Shown: one piece after another, positions 1 through 8,125 of the stretch
Layout: each line of letters starts with the position of its first letter
How positions within the stretch are numbered: position 1 is the stretch's first letter
Source of the DNA: Streptomyces sp. NBC_00377
GTDB taxonomy: Bacteria > Actinomycetota > Actinomycetes > Streptomycetales > Streptomycetaceae
Reading direction: 5' to 3'
DNA length: 64,000 bases
Assembly (NCBI RefSeq): GCF_036075115.1
Contig: NZ_CP107958.1
Location: 1 to 64,000 of the forward strand
The notes under the pieces: model-generated
Databases searched by the model: none
What the model was told of the DNA's origin: nothing
The model's input: only the letters and a program-made list of their open reading frames with translations
Translations under genes and position numbers: made by a program

Positions 1-300
1 GCGAACCACCGCGCTGCGCGCGGTGGCTGCGCTCCGCTCCGCGGGAGCGCTGGCGGGTGGCTGCGCCACCCGCGCACCCAGCTTGCGCAGCAAGCTGGGT
101 GACGGCCCGTCCGCTGCGCTCCCGGGCCTGCGGGACTTCCGTCCCGATTTCAGGCCTCCGCTTTGCTCCAGCCTGGTCGGCGGGTCCGCTGCGCTCCCCC
201 GCCTGACGGCTCTTCCGGCTGCGCCTCCAGAACCGTTGAGCCCGCTTACGCGGGCCGGGCTGGCTAGGGGGAAGGGGGGTGCTCGTTCGGGTCGGGTTTC
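1..300. repeat. Telomere-like palindrome cluster at the replicon end
   Basis: The first 300 bases hold a series of closely packed inverted repeats. The clearest are a 9-bp stem at 6-14/18-26 with a TGC loop, 7 bp at 29-35/44-50, 9 bp at 53-61/65-73 with a TGC loop, 12 bp at 75-86/90-101 with a GCA loop, 6 bp at 104-109/123-128, 5 bp at 132-136/141-145, 6 bp at 179-184/198-203 and 6 bp at 240-245/250-255. Three-nucleotide GCA/TGC loops on GC-rich stems are typical of Streptomyces telomeres, where the 3' overhang folds on itself and terminal protein primes patching. I do not see the archetypal Palindrome I at base 1, so either the outermost bases are missing or this is a non-archetypal telomere type. 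The helicase and tap-tpg genes nearby support the reading. Confidence 0.8.
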
Positions 301-423
301 GGTGTAGTGCGTGCCTAAGAGTGATGCAGCATGTAGCGTTGGAGAAAATACGGGATACCCACCAACCACTCGTACGGAGCCGGTGACTTAGCGGCCTGCG
401 GACTGGGTGGGGAGAAAGGCGTT

Positions 424-807
424 ATGGTTTCCGATGTGCTGAAAACTGTTCGTGACGTGGAGCCGTGGACGCCCGCGCATCAGGCCGTGGAGACAAGTGA
501 CTACGAGACACTCGCCGTGCTCTTGGACTCCGGGGCCGACCCGAACGAGATGTGCTTCGGGCACACGCTGCTGACTCACGCGATCGACCTCGAGGGGGAC
601 AGTCACCTGCAGTCGGGGCATCCACTTCACACGGCCACCACGGCGATCCTGCTGGCGTACGGTGCCGATCCGCGTCTGCCAGCCGCCGATGGGGAGACTC
701 CTCTACAGATCGCCGAGCACTACGACCACGAGCCGGCGCAGCGGTTGCTTCAGCGCTTCCTGGCGCCCACGACGGTTGAGGCTCCAGGGAGTGCGCGTGG
801 CGAATGA
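424..807 (+). CDS. Ankyrin-repeat protein
   Basis: This 127-residue protein has ankyrin-like repeats: TPAHQAVETSDYETLAVLLDSGADPN near residues 16-41, then an inserted segment, then ILLAYGADPRLPAADGETPLQIAEHYDHEPAQRLL near residues 75-110. Ankyrin repeats mediate protein-protein contacts; no catalytic domain is present. The ATG follows a purine-rich GGGAGAAAGG site. It is the first gene inward from the telomere palindromes, and its 3' end overlaps the next gene by 11 bases, so the two are probably co-translated. Small ankyrin proteins paired with a small partner occur in Streptomyces subtelomeres and toxin-immunity loci, but that role is only inferred here. Confidence 0.8.
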   Translation: MVSDVLKTVRDVEPWTPAHQAVETSDYETLAVLLDSGADPNEMCFGHTLLTHAIDLEGDSHLQSGHPLHTATTAILLAYGADPRLPAADGETPLQIAEHYDHEPAQRLLQRFLAPTTVEAPGSARGE

Positions 808-1288
808 TCGGGAACCTTCGGTACCTTCCCTCCACGGTTCGGGCTGTTCTTACGAGGATGTCTCGATCTATGTGGATGCGGTGGACGGGGCTCGGGTCGT
901 GACCTGGCTTCAGGGCTCTCTCGGTCTCGAGGACAGCGGGCCGTGCCTGGCCGTCGGGCCGCTGTGTGTGTCCGGCGAGGACAACGGCTACGCCACGGGC
1001 CAGCGGGCCCATCCCTTCGACTTCCTTGAATGGCCGGCCGTGCTGGAGTGCGAGGCCTCCGCAGGAGCGCCGGCCGATGTGGTGCAGGCCGTCGCGGTCG
1101 TACTCGAAGCACTGTGGCGTGGCGGCTTCAAAGCTGTGGCCGCCTGTGACTTCGAGGACGAACTGCCCGCACGCGGCGGGGCGGACAGATACCCCTTCCC
1201 TCCTGCCTCCGACAGGTCACCAGCTTCTACTTGCTCGTGGTGGAGGAAACTGATTTCTCCCGGGAAAAGAAGGGGTGGAATTCTGTGA
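797..1288 (+). CDS. Conserved hypothetical protein, possibly immunity-like
   Basis: A 163-residue acidic protein of unknown function. The GTG at 797 is chosen because an AGGGAG site lies just upstream; an upstream GTG at 791 is possible. It sits between the ankyrin gene (11-base overlap) and the helicase, whose GTG start shares bases with this gene's TGA stop (GTGA, 1285-1288). Three genes therefore appear translationally coupled. The core, with a GPLCVSGEDNGYATGQRAHPFDFLEWP stretch split by short loops, resembles small single-domain immunity-type proteins of actinomycetes in composition, but I recognise no named family. The last ~25 residues are basic and low in conservation character, so the original stop may have been further upstream. 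Confidence 0.6.
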   Translation: MANDREPSVPSLHGSGCSYEDVSIYVDAVDGARVVTWLQGSLGLEDSGPCLAVGPLCVSGEDNGYATGQRAHPFDFLEWPAVLECEASAGAPADVVQAVAVVLEALWRGGFKAVAACDFEDELPARGGADRYPFPPASDRSPASTCSWWRKLISPGKRRGGIL

Positions 1289-3921
1289 TCAGCCTCCGGG
1301 AGCATCAGGTAACACAAAAAGCAAAAATTCGGGAGTGGGCTAGTTTCTTTGCAAGATCGCCTATGCCTGCCCGGGGAGCGCGGGGCATGCTGGTGTCCGC
1401 GACCGGATCCGGGAAAACGATCACCGCTGCCGCGAGTGCGCTCGAGTGCTTCCCCGGCGGGCGGATCCTCGTCACCGTCCCGACCCTTGACCTGCTCGTG
1501 CAGACCGCCCAGGCGTGGCGGCTGGTGGGCCACCGGGCACCGATGGTCGCGGTGTGCTCGCTGGAGAACGACCCGGTACTGAACGAGCTGGGAGTGCGCA
1601 CCACCACCAACCCGATCCAGCTCGCCCTGTGGGCCAGGTCCGGGCCGGTGGTCGTGTTCGCCACGTACGCCTCTCTCGTGGACCGCGACGACCCGGAGGA
1701 CCCGACGGGCCAGCGGAAGGTTCGCGGGCCGCTGGAGGCCGCCCTGACGGGCGGGGAGCGGCTCTACGGACAGCAAATGGACGGCTTCGACCTCGCGATC
1801 GTGGACGAAGCGCACTCAACCGCAGGCGATCTTGGCCGTCCGTGGGCGGCAATCCACGACAACGCCCGCATCCCCGCTGACTTCCGGCTCTACCTCACCG
1901 CCACCCCGCGCATCCTCGCCGCGCCCCGGCCGCAGAAAGGCGCGGGCGGCCAGGAGGCGGAGATCGCGACCATGGCCGACGACCTCGACGGCACCTACGG
2001 CGCATGGCTCGCCGAGCTCGGACTCTCGGAGGCGATCGAGCGCGAAATCCTCGCCGGTTTCGAGATCGACGTGCTGGAGATCCGCGACCCCTCACCCGTC
2101 CTCGGGGAATCCGAGGAGGCGCGGCGCGGCCGGCGCCTGGCCCTGTTGCAGACCGCGCTCCTGGAGCACGCCGCCGCGTGGAATCTGCGCACCGTCATGA
2201 CGTTCCACCAGAAGGTCGACGAAGCCGCCGCGTTCGCGGAGAAGCTCCCCGAGACGGCAGCCGAGCTGTACATGAACGACGCCTCCGACGAGGACCTGGC
2301 GGCCGCGGACCGGCTCCCCGCGTCGTCGATCGACGCGGCCTTCTATGAACTGGAGACCGGCCGGCACGTGCCGCCGGAGCGGGTGTGGTCGGCGTGGCTG
2401 TGCGGCGACCACCTCGTCAGTGAGCGGCGCGAGATCCTGCGGCAGTTCGCCAACGGCATCGACGCGGCCGGGCGCCGGGTCCACCGCGCCTTCCTCGCCA
2501 GCGTTCGCGTTCTCGGGGAAGGCGTCGACATCACCGGCGAACGGGGAGTGGAGGCCATCTGCTTCGCCGACACCCGCGGCTCCCAGGTCGAAATCGTGCA
2601 GAACATCGGCCGCGCGCTCAGGCTGAACCGCGACGGCACCACGAAGGTCGCCAGGATCATCGTGCCGATCTTCCTGGAGCCCGGCGAGGACCCCACCGAC
2701 ATGGTCGCCAGCGCCTCCTTCCGCCCCCTCGTAGCGGTCCTTCAGGGCCTGCGTTCGCATGACGAACGTCTGGTCGAGCAGCTCGCTTCCCGTGCGCTCA
2801 CGAGCGGGAAGCGCAAGGTCCACGTCCGGCGAAACGAGGACGGGCAGATCGTCGAGGCCGGCGGCGAGGACCAGGAGCAGGACGACACCGACGCCGCTGC
2901 CGAGGCGGCCCTGCTGCACTTCTCCAGCCCGCGCGACGCCGCGACCATCGCCGCCTTCCTGCGCACCCGGGTCTACCGGCCGGAGTCCCTGGTGTGGCTG
3001 GAGGGCTACCAGGCCCTGCTCCGGTGGCGGAAGGAGAACGAGATCACCGGCCTCTACGCCGTTCCCTACGACGTCGAGACCGAAGTCGGGGTCACGAAGG
3101 ATTTCCCGCTAGGGCGCTGGGTCCACCAGCAGCGGAAGGCACTGCGGGCCGGAGAGCTGGAGGAGCGGCGCAAGACCCTGCTCGACGACCCGGAGGCCGG
3201 CATGGTGTGGGAGCCGGGCGAGGAAGCCTGGGAGAACAAGCTCGCCGCGCTGCGGTCCTACCGACGGGCCATGGGGCACCTCGCTCCGCGTCAGGACGCG
3301 GTGTGGGGCGAGGGCGAGGCGATGGTGCCGGTCGGCCAGCACATGGCCAACCTGCGCCGGAAGGGCGGCCTGGGCAAGGACCCGGAGCGGGCGGCACAGC
3401 GCGCGAAGCAGCTGGCCGCAGTCGACCCGGACTGGAACTGCCCCTGGCCACTGGACTGGCAACGCCACTACCGCATCCTCGCCGACCTCGTCGAGGACGA
3501 ACCCGGCGGTGTCCTGCCCGAGATCCAGCCGGGCGTGCTGATGGACGGCGATGACATCGGGCGGTGGCTCCAGCGGCAGTCCCAGCCGGCTACTTGGGCC
3601 CAGCTGTCGACCGAACAGCAGGAGCGGCTGTCCAAGCTGGGCGTGAAGCCCGTCCAGGCACCGTCTCCCGCCCCTGCTGCCACGCGTGCGACTAAGGGCC
3701 CAGGCAAGGCGCAGCAGGCGTTCCAACGCGGCCTGACAGCCCTCACGCAATGGATCGAGCGCGAAGGCCACCGACCGGTACCCCGTAAGGCGGTGGAGAC
3801 CTTGCCCGACGGGACCGAGACCAAGCTCGGCATCTGGTACAGCAACATCAAGACCAGGCGCGACAAGCTCACCCAGGAGCAGCTGGTCGCGCTCCGGAAG
3901 TTGGGCGTCGAATGGGCATGA
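1285..3921 (+). CDS. Terminal DEAD/DEAH-box helicase with helicase-associated domains (TtrA-like)
   Basis: An 878-residue superfamily 2 helicase. Walker A SATGSGKT lies at residues 38-45 and DEAH at 174-177; a TATP motif and a C-terminal helicase domain with arginine-finger region (EIVQNIGRALR) follow. The last ~350 residues carry helicase-associated repeats with conserved Trp/Tyr spacing. Proteins of this architecture are encoded next to many Streptomyces telomeres; TtrA of SLP2 and the S. lividans chromosome is the studied case and is linked to conjugal transfer. The GTG at 1285 has an AAGAAGGGG site and overlaps the preceding stop (GTGA); a TTG at 1231 would also be open. A decayed copy of its 3' end is found at 6803-7382. 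Confidence 0.9.
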   Translation: MISLREHQVTQKAKIREWASFFARSPMPARGARGMLVSATGSGKTITAAASALECFPGGRILVTVPTLDLLVQTAQAWRLVGHRAPMVAVCSLENDPVLNELGVRTTTNPIQLALWARSGPVVVFATYASLVDRDDPEDPTGQRKVRGPLEAALTGGERLYGQQMDGFDLAIVDEAHSTAGDLGRPWAAIHDNARIPADFRLYLTATPRILAAPRPQKGAGGQEAEIATMADDLDGTYGAWLAELGLSEAIEREILAGFEIDVLEIRDPSPVLGESEEARRGRRLALLQTALLEHAAAWNLRTVMTFHQKVDEAAAFAEKLPETAAELYMNDASDEDLAAADRLPASSIDAAFYELETGRHVPPERVWSAWLCGDHLVSERREILRQFANGIDAAGRRVHRAFLASVRVLGEGVDITGERGVEAICFADTRGSQVEIVQNIGRALRLNRDGTTKVARIIVPIFLEPGEDPTDMVASASFRPLVAVLQGLRSHDERLVEQLASRALTSGKRKVHVRRNEDGQIVEAGGEDQEQDDTDAAAEAALLHFSSPRDAATIAAFLRTRVYRPESLVWLEGYQALLRWRKENEITGLYAVPYDVETEVGVTKDFPLGRWVHQQRKALRAGELEERRKTLLDDPEAGMVWEPGEEAWENKLAALRSYRRAMGHLAPRQDAVWGEGEAMVPVGQHMANLRRKGGLGKDPERAAQRAKQLAAVDPDWNCPWPLDWQRHYRILADLVEDEPGGVLPEIQPGVLMDGDDIGRWLQRQSQPATWAQLSTEQQERLSKLGVKPVQAPSPAPAATRATKGPGKAQQAFQRGLTALTQWIEREGHRPVPRKAVETLPDGTETKLGIWYSNIKTRRDKLTQEQLVALRKLGVEWA

Positions 3922-4021
3922 CAGACACCCAGTCCGTCATGGTCTTTCGATCCGTACACGCAGAGCCGGCGGCCCTACCCTTCGATGGCTTGATGAGGAC
4001 ATGATGGGAGGGGGTGGTCAC

Positions 4022-5032
4022 GTGATCGAGACCGTGTTGCGCAGTGAGGACCTACCAATAGCCGATCGCTTCGCGTGGTGGCGGGAGATGACGTCGCAGA
4101 CACTCACGCCCACGGAGATCACCAGCGACCACGCCGATGACTTCCGTGCCTGCTTCCAGCTGCTGGACCTTGGGGCCGCTCAGGTGTCGGTGCTGTCCTA
4201 TCCGTCATTGCGCTCACGTCGCACGTCGGCGCTGGTGCGTCGCTCCGACCCCGAGCTGTACCACCTGGCCCTGACAGTCAGAGGCCGACAGAGCATCTCC
4301 CGTTGCCAGCGTGACGCGTCAGTGGGGGTTGGGGATCTGTTGCTGTACGACAGCTCGCAGCCGTGCGACGCCTCGGCCTTCCCCGACGACGCCGGTGCCG
4401 TCGAGGGGATCGTCGTGAACGTGCCACGTACGGCGATTCCTCTCCCTGCGGCGAAGGTGGACCGCCTCCTCGGGGCTCCGTTACCGGGCGACAGCGGTAT
4501 GGGGGCCCTCCTGTCACAGTTCTTGATCCGCCTGGCACCTGAGTCCCACGCATGCCGGCCGCAGGACGCCATACGTCTGGGCGGACTCACCGTGGACCTG
4601 ATCACCGCGTTCCTCGCGCACCACACGGACACCGAGGACAGCGTTCCACGTGAGAGCCGTCAGCAGGCGCTGATGGCCGGCATCCACTCCTTCATCGAAC
4701 GCAATCTGGCCGACCCCCAGTTGTCGCCCGCCACCGTCGCCGCCTCCCACCACATCTCCGTGCGGTACCTGCACCGACTGTTCCAGGCTCAGGGCGTCAC
4801 CGTAAGCGCCTGGATCCGGCACCGGCGCCTGGAGGGCTGCCGCCGGGACCTCGTCAGTCCCCAACTGTCCGACAGGCCCATCGGCTTCCTGGCCGCACGC
4901 TGGGGCTATGTCCGTGCTTCCGAATTCACCCGCGCATTCCGCAGGGCCTACGGGATCCCGCCGAACACGTATCGGCAAGAGGCACTCCTCGGCACACAGC
5001 GCACCGACCGCCAACCGAATGTAGGGCCCTGA
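4022..5032 (+). CDS. AraC-family transcriptional regulator (copy 1)
   Basis: A 336-residue regulator. The N-terminal half matches the AraC-binding-like domain (YHLALTVRGRQSISR, then GDLLLYDSSQPCDA), which in this family senses a ligand or mediates dimerisation. The C-terminal ~100 residues hold the two HTH motifs: LSPATVAASHHISVRYLHRLF and RPIGFLAARWGYVRASEFTRAFRRAYGIPP. The GTG at 4022 is preferred over ATGs at 4001/4004 because GGGAGGGGG sits 7 bases upstream of it. It is followed after 20 bases by a diverged paralogue on the same strand, so the pair looks like a tandem duplication. Its target is not evident from the sequence; the nearest downstream gene is a secreted SH3-like protein. Confidence 0.9.
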   Translation: MIETVLRSEDLPIADRFAWWREMTSQTLTPTEITSDHADDFRACFQLLDLGAAQVSVLSYPSLRSRRTSALVRRSDPELYHLALTVRGRQSISRCQRDASVGVGDLLLYDSSQPCDASAFPDDAGAVEGIVVNVPRTAIPLPAAKVDRLLGAPLPGDSGMGALLSQFLIRLAPESHACRPQDAIRLGGLTVDLITAFLAHHTDTEDSVPRESRQQALMAGIHSFIERNLADPQLSPATVAASHHISVRYLHRLFQAQGVTVSAWIRHRRLEGCRRDLVSPQLSDRPIGFLAARWGYVRASEFTRAFRRAYGIPPNTYRQEALLGTQRTDRQPNVGP

Positions 5033-5052
5033 GAGAGAGGAACGGCGGGACA

Positions 5053-6033
5053 GTGATCTGGACGGCATTTTCGACGGAACACCTGTCGGGAACCGAACGA
5101 TTCGACCACTGGGAAGCGATGATCTCCCAGGCGCACTTTCGCACCACGATGGCCAGCGATCACCTGGATGACTTCCTCGCCAGCTCTCAGGCACTGAACC
5201 TGGGCGACATCCAGACCTTCGCGCAAAGCTACCCGCCCATGCATGCGCGCCGGACCCCGGCGATGATCCGGCAAGGTGATCCGGAGGTGTTCCAGCTGTG
5301 GCTCACCGTCCGTGGGGAAGTCGGGCTCAGCCAGTCGGGCCGGCACGTCGGCGTCGGCGAGGGCGATCTGGTGCTCTACGACTCCTCCCGGCCCTGCCAG
5401 GCCCAAACCGCGGCCCGTGACCACCCGGACGTCTCATCACTGATCGTGCAGATACCCCGGGCCAGACTGCCCCTGCACTCCAACACCCTCGACCGGCTCA
5501 CCCTGACCCGCATCCAGGGACAGACAGGCATCGGCGCACTGTTCCGCCACTACCTCACCGACCTGATGAACCACGCGCCCCAGTACGAGGAATGCGACGC
5601 ACCCCGCCTGGCAGGCGTCACCCTCGATCTGCTCAGCGCCATGCTCGCCCAGGCCGCCCGGACCGAAGACCTCCTGCCGCCCGAAACGCAGCACACCGCC
5701 CTACGTACCCGGATCAACGCGTTCATCCAGCAACACCTCGAGGACCCCGGCCTCACACCGACCTCCATCGCCGCCGCCCACCAGATCTCCGTCCGCTACC
5801 TCCACCAGCTCTACCAGGGCCAGGGAACCACCATCGCCGACGGCATACGCCGCAGCAGATTGCAACGCATCCACCGCGACCTGGCCGACCCCCGCCTCAA
5901 CGCCCGGTCCATCAGCTCCATCGCCGCACGCTGGGGATTGCTCGAGCCCACATCCTTCAGCCGCGCCTTCAAGACGCTGTACGGCATCACACCACGCGAC
6001 CACCGCCACCAGACCCGGTACCGCGGGTTATAG
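5053..6033 (+). CDS. AraC-family transcriptional regulator (copy 2, tandem paralogue)
   Basis: A 326-residue paralogue of the preceding gene with the same two-part architecture: ligand/dimer domain (FQLWLTVRGEVGLSQ, GDLVLYDSSRPC) and a C-terminal HTH pair (LTPTSIAAAHQISVRYLHQLY; SISSIAARWGLLEPTSFSRAFKTLYGITP). It starts at GTG 5053 behind a GAGAGAGGAACGGCGGGA stretch. The two proteins align along their entire length but have clearly diverged, so this is an old duplication, not an assembly artefact. The 20-base spacing suggests one transcript. Confidence 0.9.
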   Translation: MIWTAFSTEHLSGTERFDHWEAMISQAHFRTTMASDHLDDFLASSQALNLGDIQTFAQSYPPMHARRTPAMIRQGDPEVFQLWLTVRGEVGLSQSGRHVGVGEGDLVLYDSSRPCQAQTAARDHPDVSSLIVQIPRARLPLHSNTLDRLTLTRIQGQTGIGALFRHYLTDLMNHAPQYEECDAPRLAGVTLDLLSAMLAQAARTEDLLPPETQHTALRTRINAFIQQHLEDPGLTPTSIAAAHQISVRYLHQLYQGQGTTIADGIRRSRLQRIHRDLADPRLNARSISSIAARWGLLEPTSFSRAFKTLYGITPRDHRHQTRYRGL

Positions 6034-6382
6034 GCCGTGCGCTGAGTGCCAACAACCGTGCACGCGATGCCAACAACACCACGAACACATCCAGCACCAT
6101 GTCTATTCAACCGCCCGTTAAATCGCGGGTAGACAGCCACGGATCTCAGAGGGAGGCAGTGACAATTGCGCCGTCCTCAGTTCCGGCCGATACAGGCCAC
6201 ACCATCTGGCCGTCGGCTCGGCGCACTGAAAGCCGTCTGCACACCGTCCGCAACCGCTGACGGCCGCGCCACTGCCGCCATACCTGCGGCCCCCGGGCGT
6301 CCCGCCCGAAGGGCGAGGGCAGCATTGAGGGCCCATGGCCAGCCCGCTCCAAATTCTCACGTCCACGACCAAGGGGGAAGTC
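6034..6382. other. Intergenic, no gene seen
   Basis: About 350 bases separate the AraC pair from the secreted protein gene. I see no convincing reading frame here; it presumably holds the promoter of the downstream gene. Confidence 0.5.
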
Positions 6383-6751
6383 ATGCGCAAATCGCTCCGA
6401 ATTGTGACTGCAACGCTCGTCACTGCTGTATCGTCCGCGAGTTTGATGCTGATGCCGACCGCAGCTGTGGCTGCCCCAGCATGCACACATCCGAGCCACA
6501 CCAATAACAGTTCCTCGTACGGCTACGTGCTCGTCGACGCACTCGCCCGCCGCAGCGGCCCCTCCACATCCTGTGACGCCTACGGCTACGCGAACAGGAA
6601 CGCGAAGGTCTACTTCCACTGCTACGTCGTTGGCGAGTCGATCGACGGCGAACCCAACTGGATATGGGGACGGATCGAGGGCACCCAGCAAGAGGGCTGG
6701 TTCAGCATGAAGTACCTCAACAACCGAGGCGTCTTCACGAACCACTGCTAA
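6383..6751 (+). CDS. Secreted small SH3-like protein
   Basis: A 122-residue exported protein. The first ~31 residues form a Sec signal peptide: basic MRKSLR, a hydrophobic core, and an AVA-A cleavage site. The mature part is a bacterial SH3-like fold: a YGYVLVDALARRSGPSTSC strand, then WIWGRIEGTQQEGWFSMKYL, as in short Streptomyces extracellular SH3 proteins. There are five or six cysteines in the mature part, which may form disulfides. The ATG at 6383 has an AAGGGGG site 5 bases upstream; an in-frame ATG at 6335 lacks a ribosome site and would extend the signal peptide unnaturally. SH3-like domains often bind cell-wall peptides, but no ligand can be inferred. Confidence 0.85.
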   Translation: MRKSLRIVTATLVTAVSSASLMLMPTAAVAAPACTHPSHTNNSSSYGYVLVDALARRSGPSTSCDAYGYANRNAKVYFHCYVVGESIDGEPNWIWGRIEGTQQEGWFSMKYLNNRGVFTNHC

Positions 6752-6802
6752 TGGGAACGTCGCGGACTCGCAACGGCCCGCGGATGGGCCTCCGAAGCGG
6801 AT

Positions 6803-7382
6803 CTGCGCCGGAAGGGCGGCCTCGGGAAGGACCAGGAACGGGCGGCGGAGCGCGCGCAGCAGCTGACGGCGATCGACCCGGATAGGAACTGCCCGTGGCC
6901 ACTGGACTGGCAACGCCACTACCGCGTCCTCGCCGACCTGGTCGACGCCGACGGCAGCCTCCCCGACATCCAGCCCGGCGTGCTGATGGACGGCGACGAC
7001 ATCGGGCGGTGGCTCCAGCGGCAGTCCTAGCCGGCTACTTGGGCGCAGCTGTCGACCGAGCAGCAGGAGCGGCTGTCCACCCCTTGGTGTGAAGCCCGTC
7101 CAGACGCCGTCTCCCGCCCCGGCGGCCACCCGCGCGACGAAGGGCCCGGGCAAGGCGCAGCAGGCTTTCCAGCGCGGCCTGGCGGCCCTCGCGCAGTGGG
7201 TCGAGCGGGAGGGTTTCGACCGGTCAGTGCCGCGCGGCCACAGCGAGCAGATCGCGGTCGACGAGGAAGCGGAGCCGGTGGCCGTGAAGCTGGATGTATG
7301 GACTTCGAACACCCGTGCCAGGTGGGACAAGCTCAGCCCCGAGCAGCAGGCCGCCCTCGCCGCCCTGGGCGTGCCCTGGGCG
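6803..7382 (+). pseudogene. Decayed duplicate of the terminal helicase 3' end
   Basis: From LRRKGGLGKDQERAAERA to LAALGVPWA this stretch is a close copy of the helicase-associated region at about 3355-3918. It has an in-frame TAG at 7028-7030 (replacing a Gln/Pro junction in the intact copy), and a one-base insertion near 7080 that changes frame just before KPVQTPSPAPAATRATKGPGKAQQAFQRG. The upstream helicase domains are absent. It is therefore a fragment, either left over from an earlier telomere end or produced by recombination between end sequences. Its last part stays open and runs in frame into the next small gene. Confidence 0.85.
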
Positions 7383-7490
7383 AAGGCAGCGGTGCCGGCC
7401 CCGTCCAGCCCGGCATCGGTCGACGACGGTCCCCTCCAGCCCGCGCCATCGGACGCACAGGCGCAGAAGGGCCACGACCAGGGCGACACC

Positions 7491-7871
7491 GTGACGGAGA
7501 ACGAGACCCAGGCGGCGCAGGGCAGTGCGCGGGCGCGGCGCATGAACGAGCTGATGCGCAAGCACACCAAGGCCGAACTGCTGCGCATGGCCTACGCAGG
7601 CGGCCTGATGCCGTACAACAACCCCGAGAAGTGGAGCAAGGACGAAATCGCCTCCACCGTGGTCGACACCGAGTTCCGCGCCGCCCACCAGCCCGCCCCG
7701 GCCCGGCCCGGAGCAGTCACCGCACGGACCGTCCCGGCGCAGCTGCTGCCGCAGCCGCAGCCGCAGCAGGACCACCATGACGAGTGCGACAAGTCGGTGT
7801 ACGACGGCGGCACCTGCACCTGTGACCTCATCGAGCAGTACGGACCGCCCTCCGAACAGGACGATCACTGA
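7491..7871 (+). CDS. Small SAP-like conserved protein
   Basis: A 126-residue protein with a compact N-terminal helical motif (HTKAELLRMAYAGGLMPYNN, then PEKWSKDEIASTVVDTE) that resembles SAP/Rho-N-type DNA-end-binding helices of actinomycete mobile elements. The tail is Pro/Gln-rich and contains two cysteines. The start is uncertain: GTG 7491 follows an ACCAGGG site, but the frame is open back to 7089 through the helicase remnant, so a fusion product is possible. Its nearness to tap-tpg suggests a replicon-maintenance role, which is inference only. Confidence 0.6.
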   Translation: MTENETQAAQGSARARRMNELMRKHTKAELLRMAYAGGLMPYNNPEKWSKDEIASTVVDTEFRAAHQPAPARPGAVTARTVPAQLLPQPQPQQDHHDECDKSVYDGGTCTCDLIEQYGPPSEQDDH

Positions 7872-7911
7872 GACAGTCACCCGATCGGGGAGGCACGTTC
7901 GGCGCCACGGC

Positions 7912-8125
7912 TCAGGCGCGGCTCCGCGACGCGATCAGCCGGTTGGTCAGCTCTACCGTGGCGAGGTACCACCAGAAGATCCAGTCGAGGAATGCTTCGT
8001 CGTACTCGCCGCGCTGGTCGGCCCGGCGGTGGCGCAGGTCGAAGCGGTTGGCGATCTCGAACAGCGCGCCTTCGTCCTTCCCGAGGTGCTGCTTGATCAG
8101 GGCACGGCGTTCCTCAAGGATGCGC
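7912..8125 (-). pseudogene. C-terminal fragment of an unidentified protein behind tpg
   Basis: In the frame overlapping the tpg 3' end, about 68 residues look like genuine protein: RILEERRALIKQHLGKDEGA, then FEIANRFDLRHRRAD and FLDWIFWWYLATVELTNRLI. There is no start codon of its own in a sensible position, because its upstream sequence is the tpg gene in another frame. The junction near 8125 therefore looks like a recombination point that replaced the original tpg tail. Confidence 0.5.

Noticed and set aside
23..307. Open frame of 94 codons across the left end
   Set aside because: It reads straight through the telomere palindromes, has no ribosome site and low-complexity composition; the hairpins explain the sequence better.
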